The notes below the pieces were generated by a model. That model searched no databases. It had not been told where the DNA came from and saw nothing but the letters and a program-made list of their open reading frames with translations. From Clostridiales bacterium (GTDB taxonomy: Bacteria; Bacillota; Clostridia; Lachnospirales; Lachnospiraceae), in the NCBI GenBank assembly GCA_012522735.1, contig JAAYJU010000092.1, forward strand, positions 1 through 64,000: 64,000 bases of DNA, written 5' to 3'. Shown piece by piece: positions 39,991 through 49,604 of the stretch. The stretch's first letter is position 1. The number at the start of each line of letters is the position of its first letter. A program made the position numbers and the translations under genes.

Positions 39991-42081
39991 TTATATATGA
40001 TTTTTTTCTTTTAGTATTGCAATTGCCGCATCTTCATCTAGTGGCTTACTAATCAGATATCCTTGGATTTTGTCGCATTTATATTTTTCCAAATACAATC
40101 TCTGCTCTTCATATTCTACTCCTTCAGCCACCACACAATGACCTAGCTTGTGTGCCATTGAAATAATAACGCCAGTGATAGCCTCCTCCTCCTTAAGTAA
40201 AAGGAGCTTGTCAATAAAGTATTTATCAATTTTAAGGCAGCTTATATTTAACTCCCTCTCTCTCGCTAAGGAGGAATACCCTGTCCCAAAATCATCGATA
40301 GCTATACGTATGCCGTAGCTCTTAAGCTCTCCTAAAATACGGTTTATTTCCTGGTAGTTATCAACAAATAAGGACTCTGTGATCTCAAGCCCAACATTTT
40401 CAGGATTCACATTCATATCTGCGATAATATCAAATAAGTCCCTGTTGAATTCTTCTCTTAGCAGTTGTATCGATGATACATTAATAGACATGTTAATCCC
40501 TCTATAGCCGCAATTTCTTAGCCTATTCAAAAAACCAAATGCTTTAATAATAATTTTTTGACCAATTGGAATTATAAGCTTCGTTTTTTCTGCTAATGGT
40601 ATGAATTCCAAGGGTGATACAAAGCCTAGCTTGTCACTTTTTAGTCTAGCTAAGGCCTCAAATCCACATATCTGATTTGATTTCAGATCCAAAATTGGCT
40701 GATATTGCAGATATAGTCCTCCATCGCTTTCGTCCGATTCGACTAGCATAAGCTCCTTTATAATATCCTCTTCACGCATAATTTCTGCTTCCATATCCTT
40801 ATCAAAAAAACAAAACCCTAAGCTATTATTAATATGATAAATCGCCTTTTCGGATGCGTTCAGAAGATTTTTTAATATTTGCCCTACATCATGCTTATTA
40901 TCCGCATCTATTTCAACAATACCTATACCACTACCTAATCCCTCTGCCGCAAATATAGTTCCTAACGTCTTATCAATCTCTTCACAAAATACAATCAACT
41001 CATCTTTATCTCTATAATCTTTTATATAGAATACGAATCGATTTTCATATGTATTAAATAATTTGCGTTTGTCGGTACAGAGCAAGCTAAGTGCTTTTGC
41101 GACTTTTTTAATCACTTCCTGGCTATAATGAAATCCATATGTCAAGCTCAATCTTTGGACAGCGCTTAAGTTAATACCTATAAGTGCTCTCTTATTCGTA
41201 GTTATCAATTCTGCATCATTAGCCAATAAGTTTTCTAAATATCTACGGTTATAAAGGCCTGTCCATTGGTCATGTTCATTGTTGTATCTAAGGTTGTTTT
41301 CAATCTCTTTCCTATCAGAAATATCAAGTATAATACCCTCAAGTGCTTCTACATCCCCTAGTTCGCTATAGATTCCTTGTCCCATCTCCAGAACCCATTT
41401 TCGCTCTCCATTAGCTGTTACAATCTCATATTCATATCTAAAAGGCAGTCTCTCACCAAGTATACGCTCCCATTCATTCCGAAGTGTTTCACGATACTTG
41501 GGTAAGATTATATCATTGTACGAAAGCCTTCTGTTATATAAAAGATCATCTGAGGTATATCCGGTCAATTGATAACAGCCTGCTGAAACAAATTGCATCG
41601 TCCAGTGGCAGTCATAATTACATTTATAGGCCATACCTGGGAGATTTGATAAAAGAACTGATTTACTTCTCTCACTCTCTAGTAGCTCCCTTTCTAATCT
41701 TTTACGTTCTGTGATATCCTGTACCAAACATATTTGGTTATTCATGTGTTCATCTGATAATGTCAGTGAAGCCACAACCATATCTACCCATACGATGGAG
41801 CCATCCGGTTTTATATACCTTTTCTCCATCGAATAGCTTTTAATTTCACCAGATTGAAGCTTATTAAAATTACTGATATCTTCCTCCACATCATCCGGGT
41901 GTGTGATCTTAATCCAACCTATCTTAATAAGTTCCTCCTTAGTTCTCCCTGTAATCTGTTGAAATATCTGATTTATGCTAACAAAGTTATTGTTGACATC
42001 ATCGGCACTGCTGTATGTAATAGCTATACCTATCGGTGCCTGTTGAAAAATCGTATCATATGTTAAACCCTTTACAGTCAT
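39991..42081 (-). CDS. PAS-PAS-GGDEF(degenerate)-EAL protein, probable c-di-GMP phosphodiesterase
   Basis: Two PAS modules (VWVDMVVASLT; WVLEMGQGIYS), YENRFVFYI at the GGDEF position, FEALARLKS, DDFGTGYSS, EGVEYEEQ. Confidence 0.92.
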   Translation of the reverse strand: MTVKGLTYDTIFQQAPIGIAITYSSADDVNNNFVSINQIFQQITGRTKEELIKIGWIKITHPDDVEEDISNFNKLQSGEIKSYSMEKRYIKPDGSIVWVDMVVASLTLSDEHMNNQICLVQDITERKRLERELLESERSKSVLLSNLPGMAYKCNYDCHWTMQFVSAGCYQLTGYTSDDLLYNRRLSYNDIILPKYRETLRNEWERILGERLPFRYEYEIVTANGERKWVLEMGQGIYSELGDVEALEGIILDISDRKEIENNLRYNNEHDQWTGLYNRRYLENLLANDAELITTNKRALIGINLSAVQRLSLTYGFHYSQEVIKKVAKALSLLCTDKRKLFNTYENRFVFYIKDYRDKDELIVFCEEIDKTLGTIFAAEGLGSGIGIVEIDADNKHDVGQILKNLLNASEKAIYHINNSLGFCFFDKDMEAEIMREEDIIKELMLVESDESDGGLYLQYQPILDLKSNQICGFEALARLKSDKLGFVSPLEFIPLAEKTKLIIPIGQKIIIKAFGFLNRLRNCGYRGINMSINVSSIQLLREEFNRDLFDIIADMNVNPENVGLEITESLFVDNYQEINRILGELKSYGIRIAIDDFGTGYSSLARERELNISCLKIDKYFIDKLLLLKEEEAITGVIISMAHKLGHCVVAEGVEYEEQRLYLEKYKCDKIQGYLISKPLDEDAAIAILKEKNHI

Positions 42082-42109
42082 AGTCTTCCTCCAATATTAA
42101 TTCATTACC

Positions 42110-42245
42110 CTTTCTAATATAGATACCAGATCTTGAGGATATTAGGATATCCACTTCCATCGAGGCGTTCATGGTGCTGTTCAACAAGATCCATATACTC
42201 CTTAGGAAGTTGATAACCTTCAAAAGCAACGGCCCCCAATTCCTA
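42110..42245 (-). pseudogene. HD-GYP domain remnant
   Basis: LGAVAFEGYQLPKEYMDLVEQHHERLDGSGYPNILKIWYLY; HHERLDGSGYP hallmark, no intact ORF. Confidence 0.75.
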
Positions 42246-42471
42246 AATTATTAAGCTTTCGTCGTCATTAAAAAATAGATATCTCTATTCTATATTATTT
42301 AGTTTATTTTCGCAAACTACGAAACCATAATATGCACATATTTTTACAGGAAAATCAATACATTGCCTTGCTTATCTACAATGGGAAATAAGTGGTATTA
42401 GAATAAATGGGTGGGATCTTTCTCAGAAATAGTATTGAATAAATATATTAATTACTAAAAATAAGATACTT

Positions 42472-42560
42472 AAGAGAAAATTATTATGTTGAGATTTTAT
42501 TATATTATGTTTCCAGCTATTATATTCAATATTTACTATCTACCATTGATGTGATACATA
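42472..42560 (+). pseudogene. plsC 5' fragment (truncated duplicate of 34896..)
   Basis: ATGTTGAGATTTTATTATATTATGTTTCCAGCTATTATATTCAATATTTACTATCTACCATTGATGTGATACATA, a few mismatches to plsC start, TGG to TGA stop. Confidence 0.85.
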
Positions 42561-42601
42561 TCCATATAACACACCTCTTAAATATTAGTATTTAATAACC
42601 A

Positions 42602-43189
42602 TCAATCCATATACCAATATGAATTAAACTTATGTAGATAAGTCTTAGCTCCCTTTGGCATCTGAGTTATTGCATTAAATATATTATAGTAATCTCCCAC
42701 ACCGCCACTAATTGATATGGCCCCAAACACACCTAAAAAATCAAGAGAGGGAAATATCATTGCAATTGTATATGGTATAAATCCAAATATCACATTAGGC
42801 AACAAGGACATAAAAATGAAGCGTCCTTTACTCATTGATTCAGGTCCTGTAACAAACAACATCCCTTTTCTCCAATATGTATATAGATATACCTCTTCCT
42901 TAAAGCATATACCATGTAATAGCTCATGAGGGAATAATATCAGAAGGGTTATCATAGCTCCTGCCATAAGGCTAGTAGTTGAAACCTTGGCACGCAATAA
43001 GAATAAGCCTAGAAAAATCGCTGCAATTACAAGAGCTAATAGATTAAAAAATATAGCCATTTTCTTAGGGTCATTAAATTCCTTAAATTTCACCGCTCCT
43101 GGCTTGTGTTCCTTGCATGGAAGTGATTCCATATCCCCGTTAAATTTTCCATTATAGATTAGTTTCATATATGCCTCCTTATAGTTCAT
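42602..43189 (-). CDS. DUF3267-like membrane metalloprotease
   Basis: LFPHELLHGICF (HELLH), 4 TM-like segments. Confidence 0.82.
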   Translation of the reverse strand: MNYKEAYMKLIYNGKFNGDMESLPCKEHKPGAVKFKEFNDPKKMAIFFNLLALVIAAIFLGLFLLRAKVSTTSLMAGAMITLLILFPHELLHGICFKEEVYLYTYWRKGMLFVTGPESMSKGRFIFMSLLPNVIFGFIPYTIAMIFPSLDFLGVFGAISISGGVGDYYNIFNAITQMPKGAKTYLHKFNSYWYMD

Positions 43190-43316
43190 ATCAATACCTT
43201 ACATTTTTATACCAGAAATTTCAAGTGCAAACAGAAAAATATGTTTGCTTCTTCCATATATATGGTATAATTCATATTGTAATATCGCAAATCATGGACA
43301 TAAAGGGGGACTTTAT

Positions 43317-45605
43317 ATGCGAATAAAGTGTGTATTTATAAAGATAGGTATGGCTCTTCTATTTCTTTTATTATTTATACTAGTTGGTATAGATGTAAAA
43401 GCTTTGCAAGCAAGCCAAAGCTCTGATACCCAGACGACTTCTAATTCTAATAAAATGATTACCATTATTAGCCATCCATCAAAAGTGTATGATAATCCAA
43501 ATGTTCAGAGGTTGATTATACCCAAAGAGATTGATTTTGTCTTGGATGAGATGTATTACGAGATAGATCCCTGGCTTGTAAAGAACTTTTCTTCGGTTAC
43601 TCCGAACTGTCCGAATCTGGAATATGTCCAGGTAGAAGAAGGAAATGAGACATTCACCAGCAAGGATGGTGTGCTATATAGTAAAGACATGACCATACTA
43701 TATTACTGTCCTCCCGGAAAAAAAGGGGAGCTGATAGTCCCTGAAGGGGTCACTAAAATCGAGCTTATGGCTTTTCAGGAATGTGCAAAGCTTACTGCTA
43801 TACATCTTCCTTCCACATTAACATATGTTAGTGGAGCTGCATTCGGCGGTAATACCAGTCTGAAAATACTAACTATAGCCGAAGAATGCCCCTCCTACAA
43901 AACTGAATCCAATGTTCTATTCACTAAGAACGGCGAATTGCTAGTCACTTATGCCGGAGGAAAAACAAACCGTAATTATACTGTTCCAAAGGATGTTAAG
44001 ATGATTGGAAATACAGCCTTCAAGGGATCTACTCATCTTACAAAGCTATCTACACAGGAGAATTTTACAACGGTTGGAATAGAAGCCTTTAGAGATTGTA
44101 CTAATCTTAGGGAGGTTAACTTTGTAGAAGGCCTCAGCGAAATCTACGCGGGAGCTTTCTTGAATTGCACGAAGTTATATAAAGTTACTTTACCAAATGG
44201 AACAAGATTAATTGCTCAGGATGCATTTACAGGCTGCAATAAGCTTTTAGATATATCATTGCCTGAGAGCTTATTGCAAGTAGAAAATGATATTTATAAT
44301 GTTCCTAACAGATGTATCCGAATATATAACCCATATCTCGATACTTATAGCTTTGATATGGCTAAGGGTGTAACTGTATACACCTATAGGGGATCACATG
44401 TTTTTTATTCCCTCATGGATAAGGGTATACCGATATATTATCTTGATGAACCCTATGGAACGGTATCTGAAACCACTAAAGCTCCTAAAGGTGCTATCAA
44501 GGGCAAGGGGAAGGCTGATACCTCCTGGTATAATGAAGCAGATAGTGTATATAATATAAGTAATCCCGATCAGTTAGCAGGACTTTCCACACTAGTTAAT
44601 AATGGTGTTAACTTTTTGGATAAAGAGATCGTCTTAACCAAGGATCTTGATTTGAGTTCTTATCCCAATTGGCAGCCAATTGGAACTTGGTCTCAATATG
44701 GTAGTCGGAATAATAGAACTAAAGCATTTATGGGTAGCTTTGATGGTAATAATCATGTAATCTATAATCTTCGTATTAGCAGAATACATGAGGATTATCA
44801 GGGTTTATTTGGGATAAACAAAGGTAATATTAAGGATTTATTCATTAGAAATGCAGATATTCTGGCCAAATCCTACGTCGGTATATTATCTGGTTATAGT
44901 GATAATGGAAGTATCAGTAACTGTCATATAAGTGGTGTTGTAAAAGGTTATGAAAAGGTTGGTGGTCTGATAGGTCAGTGCTCTATAAGTATTAGTCAGT
45001 GTACTGTTGATGTGAATGTATATGGAATTAGCAATGTCGGAGGCATCTCGGGCTATGGTAGTCCGAATCTAGTTGATTGTACAAATTCAGGAAGAATAAT
45101 AGGATATGACGGTGTCGGTGGCTATAATGGCTATACTACAGGTGGATCTATTAGCAACTGCGTCAATCAGATGACAGTATCCGGAGATATTAATGTAGGT
45201 GGTCTGTCAGGTAAATTAAGGGGTGAAGGCCTAGTATCAAATTGCAGGAACAAAGGAACAGTATCCGGAAGAGAAAAGGTAGGCGGCATCGCTGGTGCAT
45301 ATACATTTGATGGCGAAATAATGAATTGCAATAATGAGGGTAATGTATTCGGAACTTATTATGTAGGAGGAATAGCAGGTTACCTTTCAATTGGCAGAAT
45401 GGAAAATTGCAATAATTATGGTGAAGTCAAAGGTAGATATGGTGTGGGAGGCGTGCTCGGAATGCTGGGGCATAGAGATCCGATAATAGATCGAGTATTC
45501 AATTGCACCAATTCAGGGATGATTGACGGCCTGGTATATACTGATCAAATAATCGGAAAAGACATGAGTATTTTCGGTACATTCTGGTTACCAGATATTT
45601 ATTAA
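43317..45605 (+). CDS. Secreted BspA-like leucine-rich-repeat plus GLUG-repeat protein
   Basis: Signal peptide MRIKCVFIKIGMALLFLLLFILVGIDVKALQA; LRR_5 repeats (AFRDCTNLREVNF...); GLUG repeats (VGGLIGQC, VGGIAGY). Confidence 0.85.
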   Translation: MRIKCVFIKIGMALLFLLLFILVGIDVKALQASQSSDTQTTSNSNKMITIISHPSKVYDNPNVQRLIIPKEIDFVLDEMYYEIDPWLVKNFSSVTPNCPNLEYVQVEEGNETFTSKDGVLYSKDMTILYYCPPGKKGELIVPEGVTKIELMAFQECAKLTAIHLPSTLTYVSGAAFGGNTSLKILTIAEECPSYKTESNVLFTKNGELLVTYAGGKTNRNYTVPKDVKMIGNTAFKGSTHLTKLSTQENFTTVGIEAFRDCTNLREVNFVEGLSEIYAGAFLNCTKLYKVTLPNGTRLIAQDAFTGCNKLLDISLPESLLQVENDIYNVPNRCIRIYNPYLDTYSFDMAKGVTVYTYRGSHVFYSLMDKGIPIYYLDEPYGTVSETTKAPKGAIKGKGKADTSWYNEADSVYNISNPDQLAGLSTLVNNGVNFLDKEIVLTKDLDLSSYPNWQPIGTWSQYGSRNNRTKAFMGSFDGNNHVIYNLRISRIHEDYQGLFGINKGNIKDLFIRNADILAKSYVGILSGYSDNGSISNCHISGVVKGYEKVGGLIGQCSISISQCTVDVNVYGISNVGGISGYGSPNLVDCTNSGRIIGYDGVGGYNGYTTGGSISNCVNQMTVSGDINVGGLSGKLRGEGLVSNCRNKGTVSGREKVGGIAGAYTFDGEIMNCNNEGNVFGTYYVGGIAGYLSIGRMENCNNYGEVKGRYGVGGVLGMLGHRDPIIDRVFNCTNSGMIDGLVYTDQIIGKDMSIFGTFWLPDIY

Positions 45606-45612
45606 GAAAATG

Positions 45613-45712
45613 GCGTTATCTCGAATAAAGGTAACGCCATTATATAAGTTCGCTCAGCATGGGCGAACTTACGAAGAGGGTGTCCCATGGACACCCTCTT
45701 TTCTATACTATT
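45613..45712. terminator. Two strong hairpins between convergent genes
   Basis: ATGGCGTTA...TAACGCCAT and AGAGGGTGTCCCATGGACACCCTCTTTT. Confidence 0.85.
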
Positions 45713-45722
45713 ATTCAGGCTC

Positions 45723-47573
45723 TCAATTGCTCTGATATTCTTTTACAAATCTATCGAACACATCCTCTGAAGTCGCTGCTTTGATGCAATCTGCAAATTG
45801 CTTATCCAATATACTGCTCTGCGCTACATTGGTAGGGATATTCTTTTTGTATACATTTTCAAGAATTCGGTATACAGTATCATCTCCATAAGTTTCGTTT
45901 AGATATTTAGTAAAATAATACCCGATTATATATGATTCATCACCGCTAACTGTAAGGTAATAATCCTCAAAATTTTGCTTGTTTCTTTCAATCAAAGGAA
46001 CTACATTTCTTCTAAATGCATAAATGTCATCAGTGTTTATGTTCATTGATTTCATCACTTTTTCTGATAATGTTAAGGAATTACCTTCCGTCCATGCCTG
46101 TATAGAAAAACCGTAATGATATAGCTGACCCTCATAAAAATGTGTTAATTCATGAAAATGAACATAATAATCATATGGACCATCTAAATCAGTATACTCA
46201 GGTTCAACTGTTACCCCTCTGTTACCTCCTGTAGGAACTCCGTCCTGAACTTTTATAATCACTTTAGAGTCAAATATATTTTTATTAAAATATTTATATA
46301 AGCCCGCATTTTTTAATCCGTCCATAATTCTATTTAATTCGGATTCATAATTATAGGATTGGGAGTTGCTATAGCTATCATAAACCAAAAGCTTAGGATT
46401 ATCGATGGTTTTTTCCCATATTTTAAATTGAATTCCAAACCCTTCTCCGGTAATAAACGTCTCTGGTGAGGTAAAAAATATCACAGACAGAAGCTGGTAG
46501 GCACTGTTGAAATCATTCGGCTCCATATTATTACCTAAAATCTTATAATCATGAGTATAAGCTACCTGGGTTATCCAATTATAAAAGTTAAATACTGTAT
46601 ACGGAGGAAGTACAAAATATTTCCTTGAACACCCATCAGCTGATAACCAATCTATATCTTTAGGATCATGGGTTATAGTATCTGTAATTACGATGGGCTT
46701 TTCAGGGGTAAATCCGATATGAAGATTCTTTATTTTACCGGATATTATTAGAGTCTGGGCACCAGGAAAATCAACCATGAAATTTCTCTCCCTGATATTA
46801 GATTTTCCTACCACTTCCCCCTTATTGTTAACTCCCTCTATAGTAATATTCTCATCGCAGGAACCATATCCATATACTCCATCTGAAGGGAGCTTATTCT
46901 TGCGGTAGGTCTCCAATACATTTGATAGATCTAGCTTAAGTTTATCAGCCCCACTCACAATGGATACTGAGGCTTTTATTACCTGTGGCTTATAGCTCTC
47001 ATAATTATGTTGATAGGAAGAGGCCTTGACCTTTATTCCGAACATTATGTCCGAATTAGGTAATGTGGGAGTTTTCTGCTTTGCACTATATACTATAACT
47101 CCCTTATATCCATTACTATAATAACCCTGTACTTTTTCTGTATTAAAATAGCTACAGCCATAAAATGTACTGAGTGTACTATAATGAATCATATTTGTAG
47201 AGGCTATAAAGCTTTGTTTATAATTAGCAGTCTTTTTTTTATTTGATGTAGTGGTACTATAGTAATATGTTTTCGAATTTCTCGTAAATGCTAATTGCTT
47301 ATTTCCTAAGGATATCTTACAACCCTTTTTTGTTCCATTACCGTTCTGGTATTTCAGTCCCAATGCTTTAGCTGTTGGTTTTGCTTTTACTAATAGCTCA
47401 TTATCAGAAGTTTCATATACCAAGTTATCAAAGGTATTATAAGTACCATCTTTATCTTCAAATATAAGAAGATATCCCTTATCTGAATTAGCAGCTTTGG
47501 TACGATTTGGAAACCAGGCCAAGGCTATCAGAATAAATATTGCAATTATCTTAATGACATTCCTGTATTTCAT
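45723..47573 (-). CDS. Secreted HExxH metallopeptidase-like protein with CuAO-N-like domain
   Basis: Signal peptide; YVHFHELTHFYEG; YETSDNELLVKAKPTAKALGLKY. Confidence 0.65.
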   Translation of the reverse strand: MKYRNVIKIIAIFILIALAWFPNRTKAANSDKGYLLIFEDKDGTYNTFDNLVYETSDNELLVKAKPTAKALGLKYQNGNGTKKGCKISLGNKQLAFTRNSKTYYYSTTTSNKKKTANYKQSFIASTNMIHYSTLSTFYGCSYFNTEKVQGYYSNGYKGVIVYSAKQKTPTLPNSDIMFGIKVKASSYQHNYESYKPQVIKASVSIVSGADKLKLDLSNVLETYRKNKLPSDGVYGYGSCDENITIEGVNNKGEVVGKSNIRERNFMVDFPGAQTLIISGKIKNLHIGFTPEKPIVITDTITHDPKDIDWLSADGCSRKYFVLPPYTVFNFYNWITQVAYTHDYKILGNNMEPNDFNSAYQLLSVIFFTSPETFITGEGFGIQFKIWEKTIDNPKLLVYDSYSNSQSYNYESELNRIMDGLKNAGLYKYFNKNIFDSKVIIKVQDGVPTGGNRGVTVEPEYTDLDGPYDYYVHFHELTHFYEGQLYHYGFSIQAWTEGNSLTLSEKVMKSMNINTDDIYAFRRNVVPLIERNKQNFEDYYLTVSGDESYIIGYYFTKYLNETYGDDTVYRILENVYKKNIPTNVAQSSILDKQFADCIKAATSEDVFDRFVKEYQSN

Positions 47574-47777
47574 AATACACCCCCATTAAATATATATAAC
47601 AACCATATACTACCATATTCTATTATACTCCAATATTTCACAGATACAAGAATGTTTTGCTAATGCTTCCAAACTAAATAGTTTTTTGTCATATTGTTTT
47701 ATTATTTCATTATTTTATCTCGTATGGTATTATATTGTAATACAAGGCTATAAATGTAAATGATAAGGAGCTAGCAC

Positions 47778-48629
47778 ATGATAACAAATATAAATGAACT
47801 GCTGGATTTATATAATAGATCATTTCCGAATTTACAGACTGATGAAAAGAATTTTATAGAGCATCTAATGCTTAACGATGGTTCTATTGTCTTCGAACAT
47901 AGAGAATATGATATACTTGCTGGCTATAGTGTAATAAATGATGATGGAATTCTGCTCTTATGTGTCGATGAAAGCTACCGCAACAAAGGAATCGGAACAG
48001 AACTATTAAGAATATCTGAAAATCATATTAAGAAGAGCTTTGATAAGATTAGTCTGGGCCTTTCTAGGAATACTTATCTCCTATGCGGTGTACCTATGAG
48101 TGATAATTATGATTATCACACTTTCTTTATGCGTCGTGGATACCTTGAAAAATGGGTTTGCTTTGATATGGTTATAGATTTAAGCAAATACAATCGTATA
48201 CCTGAGCTTGATAATAAGGACGATAATATTATTATCAGACCCCACAGAAATGATAGGGTCGATATAGAAAAAATAGTTATATTCGGGGATACAGTAGATA
48301 AGTGGGGCCAGTATTATAAAGAAGCCTCCGATGTAATAGTCGCAGAGTTTAAGGGTGAAATAGTAGGAGCAATTATAATGGATCCTGACAATTGCATGTT
48401 TCCATTATCACTTAAAGGTGCTGGTACTATAGCTTGTCTTGGCGTTCTTAAGGAGTATAGAGAGCATGGTATCGGAATGAAGCTATGTCAGGAAGCATTT
48501 TCTAGGTTGAAGGATGCTGGATGTAAGACTTGCCATATAGGATATACCTGGCTTGATTGGTGGTATGGTAAGCTAGGAGCAGTAAAATATATAAATTATT
48601 GGATAGCAGAAAAGACTATTATTGATTAA
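47778..48629 (+). CDS. GNAT acetyltransferase (two GNAT-like halves)
   Basis: DESYRNKGIGTELLR; LGVLKEYREHGIGMKLCQEAF. Confidence 0.87.
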   Translation: MITNINELLDLYNRSFPNLQTDEKNFIEHLMLNDGSIVFEHREYDILAGYSVINDDGILLLCVDESYRNKGIGTELLRISENHIKKSFDKISLGLSRNTYLLCGVPMSDNYDYHTFFMRRGYLEKWVCFDMVIDLSKYNRIPELDNKDDNIIIRPHRNDRVDIEKIVIFGDTVDKWGQYYKEASDVIVAEFKGEIVGAIIMDPDNCMFPLSLKGAGTIACLGVLKEYREHGIGMKLCQEAFSRLKDAGCKTCHIGYTWLDWWYGKLGAVKYINYWIAEKTIID

Positions 48630-49159
48630 TGGAGGTATACGAAATGATTCGACTAGCCCAGGAAAGCGACTTAGAGCAAGCGGCACTTATTTATGATGAG
48701 ATATTGGATCTTGAAGAGCAGACCATAAGCTATACCAACTGGCAGAAAGGCAAATATCCTACCATAAATGATGCTAGAAAGGCATATTCACAAGGAACAT
48801 TTTATGTCGGTGATGATGATGGATTTATATGGGGTAGCATGATACTTAATGATGTACAGCTTTCGGAATATAGTAATATTCCTTGGTCCATAGAGGCTGA
48901 AAGGGTATTGGTTATTCATACTCTTTGCATTTCACCGCGTTTTACGGGAAAGGGTAAGGCAAAGGAAATGGTTCTCTTTGCTGAAAAGCTTGCGGCGGAT
49001 AATGGTTATGATGCTATCCGGCTTGATACCTATGAGGGTAATCTTCCTGCAAATACCATGTATCCCAAGCTAGGATATAAATTTGCAGGCTGTACTGAAT
49101 TCTTCTTCCAAGGATATATTTATGAGATTCTAAATTGCTACGAAAAGAAAATCCAATAA
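48629..49159 (+). CDS. GNAT acetyltransferase
   Basis: HTLCISPRFTGKGKAKEMV, LDTYEGNLPANTMYPKLGYKFAG. Confidence 0.9.
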   Translation: MEVYEMIRLAQESDLEQAALIYDEILDLEEQTISYTNWQKGKYPTINDARKAYSQGTFYVGDDDGFIWGSMILNDVQLSEYSNIPWSIEAERVLVIHTLCISPRFTGKGKAKEMVLFAEKLAADNGYDAIRLDTYEGNLPANTMYPKLGYKFAGCTEFFFQGYIYEILNCYEKKIQ

Positions 49160-49240
49160 TTTTTATCTATTAGAGCATAACAGTACTTTTTACTTAATCC
49201 AGATTGTGCCTGAGCCTTAGCGAAAGGAATGTGAGTTATT

Positions 49241-49441
49241 ATGAAAAAAACCCTTATAACATTTATTTGTATTCTAGGAATGTATGCTTTGGTGGCATGT
49301 AATAAAAATCCAGAACCGAAATATGATACAGACAGCTTTAAATTACCTACAGAGTACACATACAGTAGCTTTTATGAGATTAATGAAAGCTTTATTGGAT
49401 TGACAAAATGTGAAACTATCACAGAAGGGGACTCAGAGTAG
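49241..49441 (+). CDS. Small lipoprotein
   Basis: MKKTLITFICILGMYALVAC lipobox; RBS GAAAGGA. Confidence 0.65.
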   Translation: MKKTLITFICILGMYALVACNKNPEPKYDTDSFKLPTEYTYSSFYEINESFIGLTKCETITEGDSE

Positions 49442-49511
49442 ATAATCTTTCCTTCAAAAAAGGACCTTTATTTTATACCATTTTGTTTGTTGGATTAATT
49501 TAGAATAATAG

Positions 49512-49561
49512 AGGGACATACAGGTATATCCATGTTGTTGTGATTATACCTGTATGTCCCT
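49512..49561. terminator. 17-bp perfect inverted repeat between convergent genes
   Basis: AGGGACATACAGGTATA / TATACCTGTATGTCCCT. Confidence 0.65.
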
Positions 49562-49604
49562 AGTACAGTTTTGCATCAACCTCTTACTATGATATGTTTC
49601 AATT

